Shown piece by piece: positions 12,240-23,292 of a stretch of 64,000 nt of DNA. The DNA lies in assembly GCA_015501585.1 (NCBI GenBank), contig JADNRY010000047.1:124001-188000 (forward strand), written 5' to 3'. The notes beneath the pieces are model-generated. The model was not told the DNA's origin. It saw only the letters and a program-made list of their open reading frames with translations, and searched no databases. Position numbers and translations under genes: made by a program. Position 1 is the first letter of the stretch. Each line of letters begins with the position of its first letter. Source of the stretch: Rhodocollybia butyracea (taxonomy: Eukaryota > Basidiomycota > Agaricomycetes > Agaricales > Omphalotaceae).

Positions 12240-14093
12240 ATGTCCGAGTCTGCCCAGACAATACTCACATCTTTTGAACAGCTCAAGCAAGATGTAGACC
12301 GCGCTCTTGCTACTCAAACCGGCAACTATGCTCAGCTTCGGATCCATGAACAAGCATGTCTCAATTTGTGGACACAGGTTGAGCAGGTATATCCATTTTT
12401 CTTTCATCACATATGTCACTCAAATTAACTAATAGTATCGCTCTCATCTTGGTGGAAACTATACCGTCTACATGGAATCACTTCCACAGATGATACAGGC
12501 TTTACGGGATGCTGTCGCACATGCAGCTGATCAACCCGATAGTGCCCGTCCTGCTTTTGGTCCTTCAATATCAACCGAAGATACTGGTGTCCGACATGGT
12601 CGTGGTCGTGGTCGTCCCCGCAAATCCATTGATCCAATGCAGTTACAAACCTTGACGCATTCATCTAGGGTGACTCACGATGCTATTGGAGCTATTTTCA
12701 AATGCTCGGGTCGCACTATCCGACGACGACTCGTTGATCATGGTCTTTCTCCAGTGGGGCCACCAGTGTATACTACGTCTCCCTCCGAGGATGGTTCCAT
12801 CATCCAAACTTATCATTCTGGCTCGTCTAGTGATCTATCTCAACTTACTGATGCTGAACTTGATAATCTCATTAGAGATATGCATACTCAGTTCCCATCA
12901 TTTGGTCGTCGGATGATTGATGGCTACCTTCTCCAACTTGGGCACCGGGTACCAAGACGGCGAATCGATGCATCTTACATCCGATTATTTGGCCCTCCAG
13001 ATCGTACATTTGCACAGCGTAGAATTGCGCGAGCTCCATATAATGTTCCAGGACCAAATAGCTTGTGGCACCATGATGGCCAACACGGTATGTAAATTGA
13101 ATTCAAAATTATTCTTTACTTACTTTGAGCACAAAGGTTTGATTCGATATCGTATCGTAATTCACGGCTTTATCGATGGGTCTTCTCACCTTGCTCTGGG
13201 AATGTGTGCTAGTGACAATAATCGTGCTCAGACAGTCCTGGATCTCTTCGAAGCAATAGCCTTAGTCCATGGCTATCCTTCTCGTACAAGAGGTGACTAT
13301 GGTACAGAGAATGTTCTAGTCGCAAACCGGATGAATGAAGTACGGGGCTTGGAAAGAGGTTCATATATTTATGGAAAGTATGTATTTCTCTCGTATTTTG
13401 GTTTATATAATTAACAATATGCTTTTTAGGTCTGTTCATAATATTCGCATTGAACGTCTATGGGTTGATGTTACACGGGGCTTTGGGAAGAAATGGAAAG
13501 ACCTTTTCCGTGCCCTCGAAACTGCTCATGGTTTGAACATTGACAATGACCGCCATCTTTGGCTACTTCATCATCTTTTCCTGGAGCGTATCAACAACGA
13601 CATTGATGTTTGGATCAGAAGCTGGAATTATCATACTCTTTCATCTCGCACACAGACCCACCAAACTCCTCATGTCATGTATCAACAAGGTATGATTGAA
13701 CATGGAATTAGGGGAATATTTCCAGAGCCAGAGGAAGAACAACGTGGTGATGAAGCTTATGCCAACTACGGTAAGCAGTTTTCTCTGCCTATCAACATGC
13801 TAATAAATTCCAGAGTAGGTGTTGATTGGGATGGAATTGAAGACCCTCAACTTCTTGCGCATCACCGACAACATAACCCAGCAGATTTGGCAGGATTGAG
13901 CAACGAATTTGACAGAGATAGACCTGAAGAGATGTCTCATGTTGAAGTTCCAGCAGTGCAGGGATTGAACGAACAAGGACTTGCATCATTGGATGAGTTT
14001 TTACACCGGCTTCCTTATTTCTCAAACATGGACCAGGAGTCATTGAAGCAGCTATGGGATAGCGCTTCTAATTTTGCTCGCTCACTTGGTTAA
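12240..14093 (+). CDS. Integrase-like DDE transposase
   Basis: Exons 12240-12386, 12436-13087, 13137-13377 and 13430-14093 join in phase to 567 residues. After an N-terminal region comes a basic AT-hook-like GRGRGRPRK and a helix-turn-helix-like stretch (THDAIGAIFKCSGRTIRRRL). The retroviral-integrase-type core follows: first Asp in WHHDGQHG, second Asp in RGDYGTENV, and Glu in SVHNIRIERLW, so the D,D,E triad is present. This is the integrase core family scattered through fungal and animal genomes; it catalyses strand transfer of the element ends. A possible in-frame 45-nt intron at 13771-13815 (gtaagc donor, gctaat branch) would shorten the protein to 552 residues. No stop or shift interrupts the gene, so it may encode an active enzyme. 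It converges on the HECT-like gene. Confidence 0.85.
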
Positions 14094-14216
14094 ATAGATT
14101 CAAGAATCAAATCGTTTTGCACACTACATACTGTAACTGTTATGAGTGAATGGATATCGGTACAACATTGGCAGCGTATTCTAGTAGTTCAAAAGCTATT
14201 CGTGTAAGCATTGTGT

Positions 14217-14430
14217 GGATCGTATAAGTAGCAATAAGCTTAGCGTATAAGTAGCAGTAAGCAGTGGATCGTATAAGTAGCAATAAGCGTAGCATATAAG
14301 TAGCAGTAAGCAGTGGATCGTATAAGTAGCAGTAAGCAGTGGATCGTATAAGTACCAGTAAGCATTGGATCGTATAAGTAGCAGTAAGCAGTGGATCGTA
14401 TAAGTAGCAGTAAGCAGTATAAGGACTCAT
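14217..14430 (+). repeat. 26-bp tandem repeat between two convergent element genes
   Basis: About eight copies of a ~26 bp unit built on gtataagtagcagtaagcag plus tggatc. Some copies are variant (caataagc, ccagtaagcatt) and two are shortened. The array fills most of the 380-bp gap between the integrase stop and the HECT-like stop. The open frames seen here on the minus strand are repeat artefacts. Confidence 0.9.
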
Positions 14431-14471
14431 ATAAGCATATTTCATTAATAGCAGTAGCTGGCACAAAAATC

Positions 14472-17364
14472 TCAGACAGAATTAAATTCGCCATCGGCAA
14501 CGAGAGCTCCAAACCAAACATCAAATGGCGTTACCACTGACAGGTCATCTGGGACTTGCCCAAGGAAATATTCCGATGTACCATCAGAATGTAAAACATC
14601 GAATGATAGAAAACATGTGTGGAAGGATATTGCAACTGCCAAACGAATTGTGAATTCGATCTGTACAAAAATAATATTATTAAGATACCAGCCAAATAAA
14701 TCTAACAGGCTTACTTTGAGCATCGCATTTCCTCCATGATCTGCGAGGGGAATGTAAGGACTTCCAGTCACGCATGGAGAAACTTCTGACAATTCTCTGC
14801 GCTCTTGGCAAGGTAACGGAACATTGAAGCAGCGAATCCACGTTCACGATCAAGATATTCATCTCCAGCACTGACAAAGCTGTCGACATTGAAGAGGGGT
14901 AGAACCTGTGTCCAGCATGAAACACGACGCCCTGTCCAAGTTGAACAGAGGTAGCTATGTAGTCGTTGGGGATTGGACCCGATCGCCTCATAAAGCGTAG
15001 TTCCACCTGTACTAGGAAGATTAAGTCCATCAAGGAGCGCCGCAATGAGTGGATGGGCTGGAGTTATCAGCGCAGGTGTGCAGTTAAAGGCGATTGCTCG
15101 GCGAACAAGAGGTTCCATGGCCTGAAATTGCTCGGGAGTGCATCTCCTAAGTGTATCGAGCTGCAAAGGTTAGTATTACTTAACAAAATATGAGATAAAA
15201 GAAATAGCACATACTGGGTAAACACCATCGGTTGCTTGAGTAATGAGGTGGAACACAGGGCTCAAGACACTATCGATATGCGCAGGTGGCCATGCACTCA
15301 ATCGTGATTGTGTTTGGGGTGAGACATGTTGGAGAAGCTCGGAATCCGTGCTCACATCGAGCGACTGTGAGATGAGATAGGAAATAAGAATAGGCGATAT
15401 CTGAAGCGGTTCGATTTGCCATATAAGGCATAATCGGATAAAAAGTCCAATCGCACGGAATCGGGAGAGGGTACTATCAGGATATGGTATGACGTCAAAT
15501 GGGCGTAGGAGTATGGAGAAGTGACCATCGTCCCCGACCGCCTGCCAGTCCTCGGAATGAATCAGACCTTTCTCCATGGTATAGATCACATCCCGCCACA
15601 CCCCTCGTCCCGATGCACCATCCTCTCCCCTAGAAAAAAATAAGCATTTTTACTCCATATACAAACAAATAGTACTCACAGTCGAACATTTGACAGTCTA
15701 ATATCAGTGTGGAGACTTTGTAGACTGAAGTTTGACAGTGCACTCGGGAAATCAGTTTCGCCGTTTGCGACCTTAGTAAGCCCATCCCACAAAGACTGGG
15801 CGATACAGTTCCTGTCTTCTCCAGTGACTGTGAACGAATCCGGTACATTGGCAAGAAGCACGTTTGAGAATGCCGAACGGATTTCAGGCGACACTTCAAA
15901 ACTAGTATCGTTGGTAGCTTCGGCTTTGAGTGCTTCAAGGAGCATGGAGATATCGGGATACACGAAGCGGGTACAGGAAAGGCGTGGAAGATGAATAGGT
16001 AATGCTGGAGGCGCAAGAGGAGCAGGCAAGGTGAACGACCCAACAGGGCCAGAGGACAATGCCTCAACTTCAGCAGGACAGTTTCCTGGGACGTGGTCTG
16101 CACTATCATCTCCTTCAGACTGGTACCAGCACAACGTTGCAAACTCGTCCACAGCAGCAGCAAGTTCGGCCTCGTTAGGTGTGTAGAATCCAATCCATAG
16201 ACGCGAGTTCAAACAGAAGTGCCGATGAACTCGGATTTGCTGGGAGGCCAGGAAACCTCCGATTATACTCGTAATTGGAGCTACAGAAATACATTAGACA
16301 GCCCCCTCAAAAAAAAAACAGTAGACAAACCAAGGAATATTAATTGTTCTGTCTCGCCTTCGGCCACCAGTGCTGAATATCGGGCAGCAGATTTGACAAG
16401 TTTGTCATATGTTTCATCCCATGGCGTCCGAGACATATGAAGGAGAGGCTGACCAGAGGCCCGGTTCGACGCGTTACACATGAAGAATGTCCATGGGTGA
16501 GTACCCGCAACGATGGAGTTGATCGGAACACCATCGCGGCCCATGAACGTTAGGCCTGTGGCAGCAAAGTGCTGCAGTAACCGCTCGTGGATGACATCAT
16601 ACGGTTTAGCAAGTCTAGCTACGTCGCCCTTCAGGACAAAGGTCAACTGAAGCTCAGTTGCACGAAGTATCATTCGTGCTTGCTTGCTGGCAGAAGGTGC
16701 ACGGATCTTGCGAGGCTGTGTATCTGGCACTTCCATGTCACAGAAAACATCGTTGGACTGTTTAAAAGTCAGTCTCAGTTAGGCTAGACGACTGGACACA
16801 TACTGGTGCACAGTTAATGACAATACGAAAATTAATCCTGATTTTCCCCGGTGAGGACTTCTTTATAATTCCGTTTGAACCACGAGAAATTTGTGAGGAT
16901 GGCGGTGCAGTGTCAAATGTCGAGGACGTTGCCCAGGAGGAAGGTGGTGTAGGGGCAGAGAAAGGTGCAATAGGTGAAGCGGCGATACCTCTGGTGCGCA
17001 CGTGAGCCTGTGCCACATCACGGGCTTCCTGGTGATCTTGACGATTAATTCCGGCTAGGCGATGACCAGACCACGGGATGGCTGTAGCTGGTTGAGAAAT
17101 AGGCACAGGAGGCTGGGTATTGGCTGCCAGAGGTTGCGCTGGAAGAGGAGGAAGCAAAGGCTGGGCCACTACGTGTCGCAGATATGTCTCCCCACAGTGA
17201 AGACAGAGAGAAGTCTGGGGTAGAAAACCTTGGTTCTACCGCAGGATTCATTAGATAGTTCAGCGATTTTAGCAAAAACTTACTGTATCAAACAAGGACT
17301 GAAGTCCGGGACACTGACGCGGTGGAATACCATGGCCAGATCGTGGATGTGTACATCCACACAT
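14472..17364 (-). CDS. HECT-type E3 ubiquitin ligase-like protein of the transposon (one frameshift)
   Basis: Minus strand, exons 17364-17284, 17235-16804, 16757-16331, 16280-15680, 15629-15215, 15160-14715 and 14660-14472; about 860 residues. The N-terminus has Cys pairs (MCGCTHPRSGHG... and CLHCGETY) suggesting a small zinc-binding region, then a Pro-rich linker. The C-terminal half matches a HECT fold: N-lobe segments GVWRDVIYTMEKGL and FRAIGLFIRLCLIWQIEPLQ, then TGSPYIPL and AISFHTCFLSFD, where the Cys after HT sits at the position of the catalytic HECT cysteine. All introns are in phase except that exon 6 is one base short: near 14770 the frame must shift between KFLHA and VTGSPYIPL. That is either one missing base or decay. 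Role in the element is unknown; ubiquitination of host repair or silencing factors would be speculation. Confidence 0.75.
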
Positions 17365-17559
17365 ATCAGGTGAATTCTATTGAATATTATCGGTTAAGAG
17401 AGAGAAAAACAGGGTCAAATTACTCACCGGATCCCATAAAAAAAACGACACACAATCGCAAGTAGAAATTCGACAAAAGTCCAACATTTCTACAATAGTT
17501 TCAAAAAAAATACAATGAACGATATTAGGGCACAGTTTCAGAGTGGAATCAGGGAATGG

Positions 17560-17830
17560 ACAGTGCAGAAAAAAGCAGCAAAGAAACGAGATAATGCACA
17601 GAGGGCAATTAGTAAATTGGTAAACAGAAAAAGGCAGCGGCGTAGCAGAAAAAGCAGCAAAGAAAGAGGATAATGCACAGAAGGCAATTAGCAAATCGAA
17701 AAAAGCAGCAGTCAATTGCACAGAAGGCGATTAGCAAATCGAAAAAAGCAGCAATCAATACAGAAAAAAGCAGCGGTCGATACAGAGCAGTTATACAGAG
17801 CAGTCGATACAAAGCAGTTAGTGTCAAATT
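17560..17830 (+). repeat. Purine-rich complex repeat
   Basis: Repeated blocks of aaaaagcagcaaagaaa, ataatgcacaga[a/g]ggcaatta and agcaaatcgaaaaaagcagc recur in several orders, with a closing run of gatacagagcagt-type units. It lies upstream of the HECT-like gene start, between it and the third gene. No reading frame across it is credible. Confidence 0.7.
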
Positions 17831-19188
17831 GGCAGATGATTTAAAAGGAGGCTCTGTATAATAAATTAACAGAGGAAAAAAACGACGGTGGTGGTGGTGG
17901 ACGAGAAAAGAGAAGGTAACAGAGCACGTAAAAAAACGTGGAATGGTGAGACAGATGTCAAGCTACATCCATGTGACTGGACAAAGTCAGCCGAGGCGAA
18001 GATTTGGAAGACAGTGCTGGTCTCTTAATAATTCAACCACAGGATTAAACAGATGCAGACAGTAAGGATGGGTCCTGGAGGACTTCAGATCAGCAACAAT
18101 ACCAATGAATTCCATAGTTAAAATACCAGTAACGCGTTTAGGACAAGATCACATGTCCGGGGATGCATCGTGTACTAACACGCTCAAGAATGGCCATTTG
18201 TTGATTTGCCAGTGGATAGGGTGAGTAAACGCATTGCAGATGGTATACATGGCTGTGTAAAATAACGGGTGAGCACATGCAATGATTTTATAGTAAAGGA
18301 CTTCAAGAATTTAACTTGAGGGTTTGGATTGTACCAAGTGTGTCACATTGCAATAAAAGATTGGCCTATCAACCAGACGCAGATAGTACAGATCAGTCCC
18401 GAAAGACTTAGCCGTGGCCCTATTTCTAGGGATTCACTTTGTCGTGGTCGAAAGGAAAGAAAGCATGTACGTGATTTGATCAGGTATATACGGCGGCACG
18501 TGATCGCTTATATTGGGCGCTCCGCCAATTCCGTTTACTCTCGCAGGCTCTTCTAAGTTCTGATTCTGGCTGATTGTATACTCATTGGTCATCATTGGTC
18601 ATGCCACCCAAACGTTCCTCATGCCAAACTCCACCACGAACAAAAATCTCACAACTTTGACACTGTCATGGGTACCCGCTACCACTCAATTGCATAACCT
18701 CGCAATTTAACCTACATGGCACTCACGCGCATATCCACATCCAGCCATGCCTCCTCTTTCCCCTACCTCTGCCGGTCCCGCTTCTAGCACTTTCACTCGT
18801 CACTTGACACACCTCGCCATTTGTTTCAATGGGGCATTCTCGTCACTCCTGTAAGCCGCAGTTTTTTTGCTTTTTTTGCTACTACCTGTGGGTCTAACAT
18901 ATTATTCAGTACTTGGTCTTGGGATTCCTCATTACAGCGCTCCAGTAACTGGCATTTGTGCTGATACATTCAGACAAATAAAGTACCAAGTTGTGCTTTG
19001 TACTAGTTCGGAACTAAACTGCAATCGCCGCTTATCACTACAGTAAAGGTATCAAGTGACCTAAGACAGTGTTGTAGATTTTAATAGATGTAGTCAAGAT
19101 TCTAAAAAAACAATCTGATCGACATTCACAGACCTTTTATTAGCTATGCGTTTCCTCCAACACTTGTTGTTTCTAACTCCCATCATCA
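17831..19188. other. Non-coding spacer inside the transposon
   Basis: About 1.35 kb separates the HECT-like gene and the third gene, which are transcribed away from each other. It presumably carries both promoters. No additional gene is supported. Confidence 0.45.
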
Positions 19189-22100
19189 ATGGATGTTTTG
19201 CCTCACCCCCCTTCAGGTCGTCTGGCCATACTGACCACAAATTGGAGGGATAAGCTTGTTAAAGTCCAAGGAGATGCTATTAAGATGTATGAATGCACTG
19301 TTGATATTGAGAAATATATTCAACAAGAGAATCTGGTGAGTGGAGTTTCATTTGAGTTGCAGTGTATGATTTTACAGGAGTATAGTGGACAGATATTGAT
19401 GCCTGGTTGGTACACTGCCTAAATTCTCCACCCAGTATCTACAGGCATGTAGACAGAAGCATCATGCTGGAAACATTCTTGGGGATCCTCTCATCTCCTT
19501 CTGGTGAGACTATCCAGGATTATCTGGCTTGTTACAAGCAATTTTTGGTAGGTTATCCTTATAATGTATACACTGTCTTATGCTTTTTCAGAACCAACGC
19601 CAAAAAAATATAATGTTTACAAAAAATGATACCGATTTTGACTCGGATTTGACTGACTATGACTATGGTGAGAGCGGTGAGGAGCAGGATCTGAACCATA
19701 GTGACTCAGAGGGAGAAGAGGAGTGTCTTGATGAGGAGGAACTAGAGAGACGTGCAGCACAAACATCAGATGAGCTGAAGAAACAGGAGGGTAAGGTCAA
19801 CAAAGAAGGGAGGTTGTTCCAAAGATACTATGCACTGGCTAGTAGTTGGAAAGAAAAACTCACCATCTTAGAGGTAGGTTTTTCTTCACTTCAAGTTTCA
19901 TATGATCTCAATACCGTTCAGTCGGACATGCTACCAAACTTTCTCAAAGGTGTAACCTTTGATGAATTTAAAAAGCCAATAGTTGATGTCATATGCTCAA
20001 TGAAAACGGAGGTTACATTATCTGAGACACATTCTGCAGAATTTCATCGGGCAGTCAAGGTCAGATTTAAACAGTTGAAATTGATTGCAATTTGATTTTG
20101 GCGTAGGATACTGGCCTGATGCAGTTGATCGAGACGATATGCAATCCTGCCTTTCTCATACAACATCGAGAGAGGCACAACTCAAAAGTTGAGCAAGTTT
20201 ATAGGATTGCAGATCAATTGGGAGGCTCGCCCAGCAGTGGACCCCTCCAGAGATTGTAGCAAGCTGGGCTAATAATGAACAGGGATTCTGCTCCAATAAA
20301 GTATTATGATTTCCTCCTATTTTATCAATTCCCCTTTTCAACACTTCTATCAGACCACCGGTACCAGACTTCCAACAAGTGGAGCAGATTTTCTGAACCT
20401 TTTTGACAAGTATCCAACCTTGATCCCTGGAGAGGAACACCATGACTATATATTTTTTTTGACTAGTTTTGAGTCTTTTTGCAGCAACTATAATAGATGG
20501 CTTGGCCCATGGCTGGATCATATGGGCTATAATGCAAGTGCACACTTTATTCCTTCTTGTTTAATCTTATTAACATTGGCTGTGTTGCAGCTTTCAAGTC
20601 TAAAGAACCAGGAGGACCTGAAAATTCTGTATGATGGTGTTTCAAAAACTCTGTCGACTTGGTGTACCCCGTCCAAGTCTAATGGCATACTTCCTATTGA
20701 TACCAAAAGGTTCAAAATTGAACGCTGGCGTATCATCCTTAAAATGACATACCAAATTCGGCAGTTAGCACGAAATGCCGACAGATTTGCTTCGAAACTC
20801 GTTCATTGTACCCGCTGTGCACATTTGTCTCCAGATAAAAGATGTGTGCAATATCGCTATTTGTCACGAATTTGGAACGATCTTCCCAAAAATATGCGGG
20901 CCAAAAAAATCACCATGTTGCACAAAGAACTTCGAGGTGCAGGGATCAGCATGGTCCCTCGATCTAAGCAAATGATACCAAAACTGGATAAAGATGTATG
21001 TTTTGTTTTGCCAATATTTGTGTGACTTATGAGGTTGGATAGGGAAATGGACCTCAAAAGCCTGTATATCACCCAGATTCAGTGGGTACACAGTCCAAGT
21101 GCAAGCTAGCACCACTAGAACCTGATCCAGCAATCCGAGATACCTGTGGGCACCAGCTGATTCTTATCACTGATGAACCAGAAAACAAGAATGATTCTAC
21201 TAGATTTTCTGTTGATTGGAAAAATCCCAAGGTAAAAAAAAACAATTCAAGATACTGAGCTGATCAAAATATCAGAATATTGTTGATTTTGTTTGGTGGG
21301 ACCCATTTGACAATGATATTCTGGCAACCATGCAAGGTAATGTAGTTGAAAGCACAGGAGTCAAACCAATAAAGAGAGGTGGCCAATTCCGCCATTATAC
21401 TGGGCATGATTTGTCCGGTATTGGAAGCCGCTTAGCCAGCGGTGGGAGAAAGGGTGATACACTGACAGCATATGCTGGTCTAGAAGGGGGAACCGACAAG
21501 GGTATCAGAATTCTCTTCCGGCAAGCACAGGTATGTATATCTCCACCAGATACAGTCTATTATTTAATAGTTTCATGTGCAGACATCCGCAATTATGCAA
21601 GCTGTGGCAAAGCATGCTCATTCAAAGCTAGTAAAACTCCTGAAGAGTGTTTCCACAAACTGTGATCGTCTAGGCATGAGTGGGGCAAACCTGTACAATG
21701 CAACAAGTTATATTGCCCCAATTCACCGGGACCGTGATGCAAGTCGTGGTCTGTGTGCACAGTTTTTATTGGAGGCCAATTCAAAATATTATGAGTTTGG
21801 GTTCTGTAACATTGAGTACCAATATTTTATAAAGACAACCACCAATTGTTTATGGCAAGTATTCAGCTTCAATTGACCTTTTTCTGTTCAACTCACCATA
21901 GTTTAGGTCATTCAACAGCTCTGATTTACATGGGACTATGCTTCCATCTGAAGAGACTGTTCAAAAACTCAATAGCCGTGCTTACCAGACTAGTGCTCAT
22001 AACAAAAACCGGCAGAACAGAGGTGGCAGTGGAAGCAAGGACAGAGGAGGTGGCAGCAGAGGTCAACATCCAGTTGAGGGTAGTTCTGGGACTGGTCCTG

Positions 22101-22264
22101 GGATCAGAAGAAGTACTCGAATAGCTGAACAAGGTTGTGCACCTGTGGCTGTGAGCAATGGGGCCCATGTTACCACACCGAAGCGAAATTACAACCGTGC
22201 CCAACAGAATGCTCAGGTCCGAAATCAGTACCAACTACGAAGTGCTTATTGGCGCAGTCAATGA
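19189..22264 (+). CDS. Transposon-borne protein with C-terminal 2OG/Fe(II)-dioxygenase-like region
   Basis: Phase-consistent exons: 19189-19335, 19386-19547, 19592-19873, 19922-20059, then a less certain stretch 20107-20995, then 21043-21231, 21276-21530, 21583-21858 and 21902-22264. In the uncertain part one base appears missing in the ggg at 20220-20222: with it, ADQLG continues into RLAQQWTPPEIVASW and splices in phase at about 20290/20350 into TTGTRLPTSGADFLNLFD. Domains: an acidic Asp/Glu/Ser tract (~residues 115-150), a cysteine-bearing middle (HCTRCAHLSPDKRC), and a C-terminal region with HRDRD, EFGFC...EYQYF and SSDLHGTMLP. The H-x-D plus distal H spacing resembles 2-oxoglutarate/Fe(II) dioxygenases such as TET/JBP-like enzymes carried by some fungal transposons. 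Identification is by motif only; a different metal-binding fold is possible. A Gly/Arg-rich basic tail ends the protein. Confidence 0.55.
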
Positions 22265-22600
22265 ATAATATACTGGCATGATAAGTAGCAGATTGAGGTA
22301 GTAACATATCCCATTGCCTATCCGATACAGTAGCCACGAAAATTGCTCAACGTACGGACAAAAAAAGACAGTACGCGTCGCAGATACATCGCGTCGATGC
22401 CTGCGAATACCGGAATAGCGGCACGCACGTGCTCGTACAATAAGACTTGTGCAGTACGATCATGTACCTTTGGGCACAAAGTAGAGCTCCACTTTTATAA
22501 TAACCTCCACCTCTAGAGACTGCTACCGCTATCTACTTTCTGCTGTTTGCGTGTGATAGCTGAGCGCTGAGCTCTGGCTAGCTGCACACCGGCGCTTAAA

Positions 22601-22815
22601 TAGGCGCTTTGTGGCTTGAAAACAAAAGACATAAAGCCGGAATTGCCGAAACCGAAACTTGAAATACTGAAACCAAAACTGAAATATTGAAACCAAAACT
22701 GAAGTGCCGAAACTTGAAATACTGAAACTGAAATGCCGGAACCGAAACTGAAATACCCAAACTGAAACCCAAACTCAAGCCAGGAAATGCGAAATAATTT
22801 TGTCCGCTGAGGACC
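22601..22815 (-). repeat. Right terminal inverted repeat with internal short tandem repeats
   Basis: Reverse complement of the left end: tip at 22815-22785, then a tract (22770-22640) of degenerate ttcagtttcggtttcggca-like units. The unit number and order differ from the left end, so only the tip and general composition are conserved. Confidence 0.8.
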
Positions 22816-22890
22816 GGTATAATTGGAGCCAGCTGGAGCACTCAGTACGACGTTTGAGTCGCGTGATGAGAATGTTGGCTTTTACGAGTC

Positions 22891-23292
22891 ATGATATTTT
22901 GGTCGTTTCAACTTGTCTTTTTCATTAACGTTCGTGACCCGCAAGCCCGTCCGTCCAGAATATTGAAAGGCTGTCGTTTCGTATTGACAGACACTCCAAA
23001 ATGGTCACACGATATTGACAGAACCACGGTTTATTCTCCGGCGAGACACAATGTGCTACGAGCGGCAGAGAAACAAAGAAGACGACTAAACAAGAATAAG
23101 AACAACGATCATGGTGGGGATACTCTACTGAAGAAGGATAACGAAACGAAGATATCAAAGGACAGTGGCAGTGTAGAAGCACGTGTGAGTATGTGCCATA
23201 CTTACAAATATCGTCTCTTAAAGCTTCAATTGGCGTTGAACACTGTCTCAAGCACAGTCAATCTTCGATATTCAAAGTTTCTTCAACATTAA
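22891..23292 (+). other. Isolated 133-residue open frame, doubtful
   Basis: This is a moderately long frame just right of the transposon, containing a basic central stretch (RAAEKQRRRLNKNKNNDHGG). No domain, signal peptide or supporting introns are visible apart from a possible donor (gtgagt) near 23184. It could be an exon fragment or chance. Confidence 0.2.

Larger units (their letters stand above)
11744..22815. mobile_element. Candidate ~11.1 kb DNA transposon (integrase + HECT + dioxygenase-like)
   Basis: The left end (11744, reading inward) and the right end (22815, reverse complement) start with the same sequence, ggtcctca[c/g]cggacaa followed by attatttcgcattt; 29 of the first 31 bases match. 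Both ends continue inward with tracts of diverged short repeats of the type gagtttcggtttcggca, and then with an ...agcgcc...gcgc block near 11938 and 22605. Between the ends lie three multi-exon genes: a DDE integrase (12240-14093, +), a HECT-like gene (17364-14472, -) and a gene with a dioxygenase-like C-terminus (19189-22264, +). No convincing target-site duplication is seen directly outside the repeats, so the exact ends may differ by a few bases. Integrase/HECT pairs are known in eukaryotic genomes, while the third gene as cargo is the less familiar part. Confidence 0.7.

Noticed and set aside
14140..14524. Two ~100-residue minus-strand frames with repeated LLLIRSTAYCYLY
   Set aside because: They are translations of the 26-bp tandem repeat array, open in several frames because the unit lacks stops.
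20306..20760. Reading the long open frame 20306-21025 as one uninterrupted exon
   Set aside because: Two T-rich segments with good GT...AG and ttaac branch signals (about 20540-20592 and 20630-20678) total 102 nt, so the frame survives either way. The retained reading gives an implausible hydrophobic stretch. Left unresolved.
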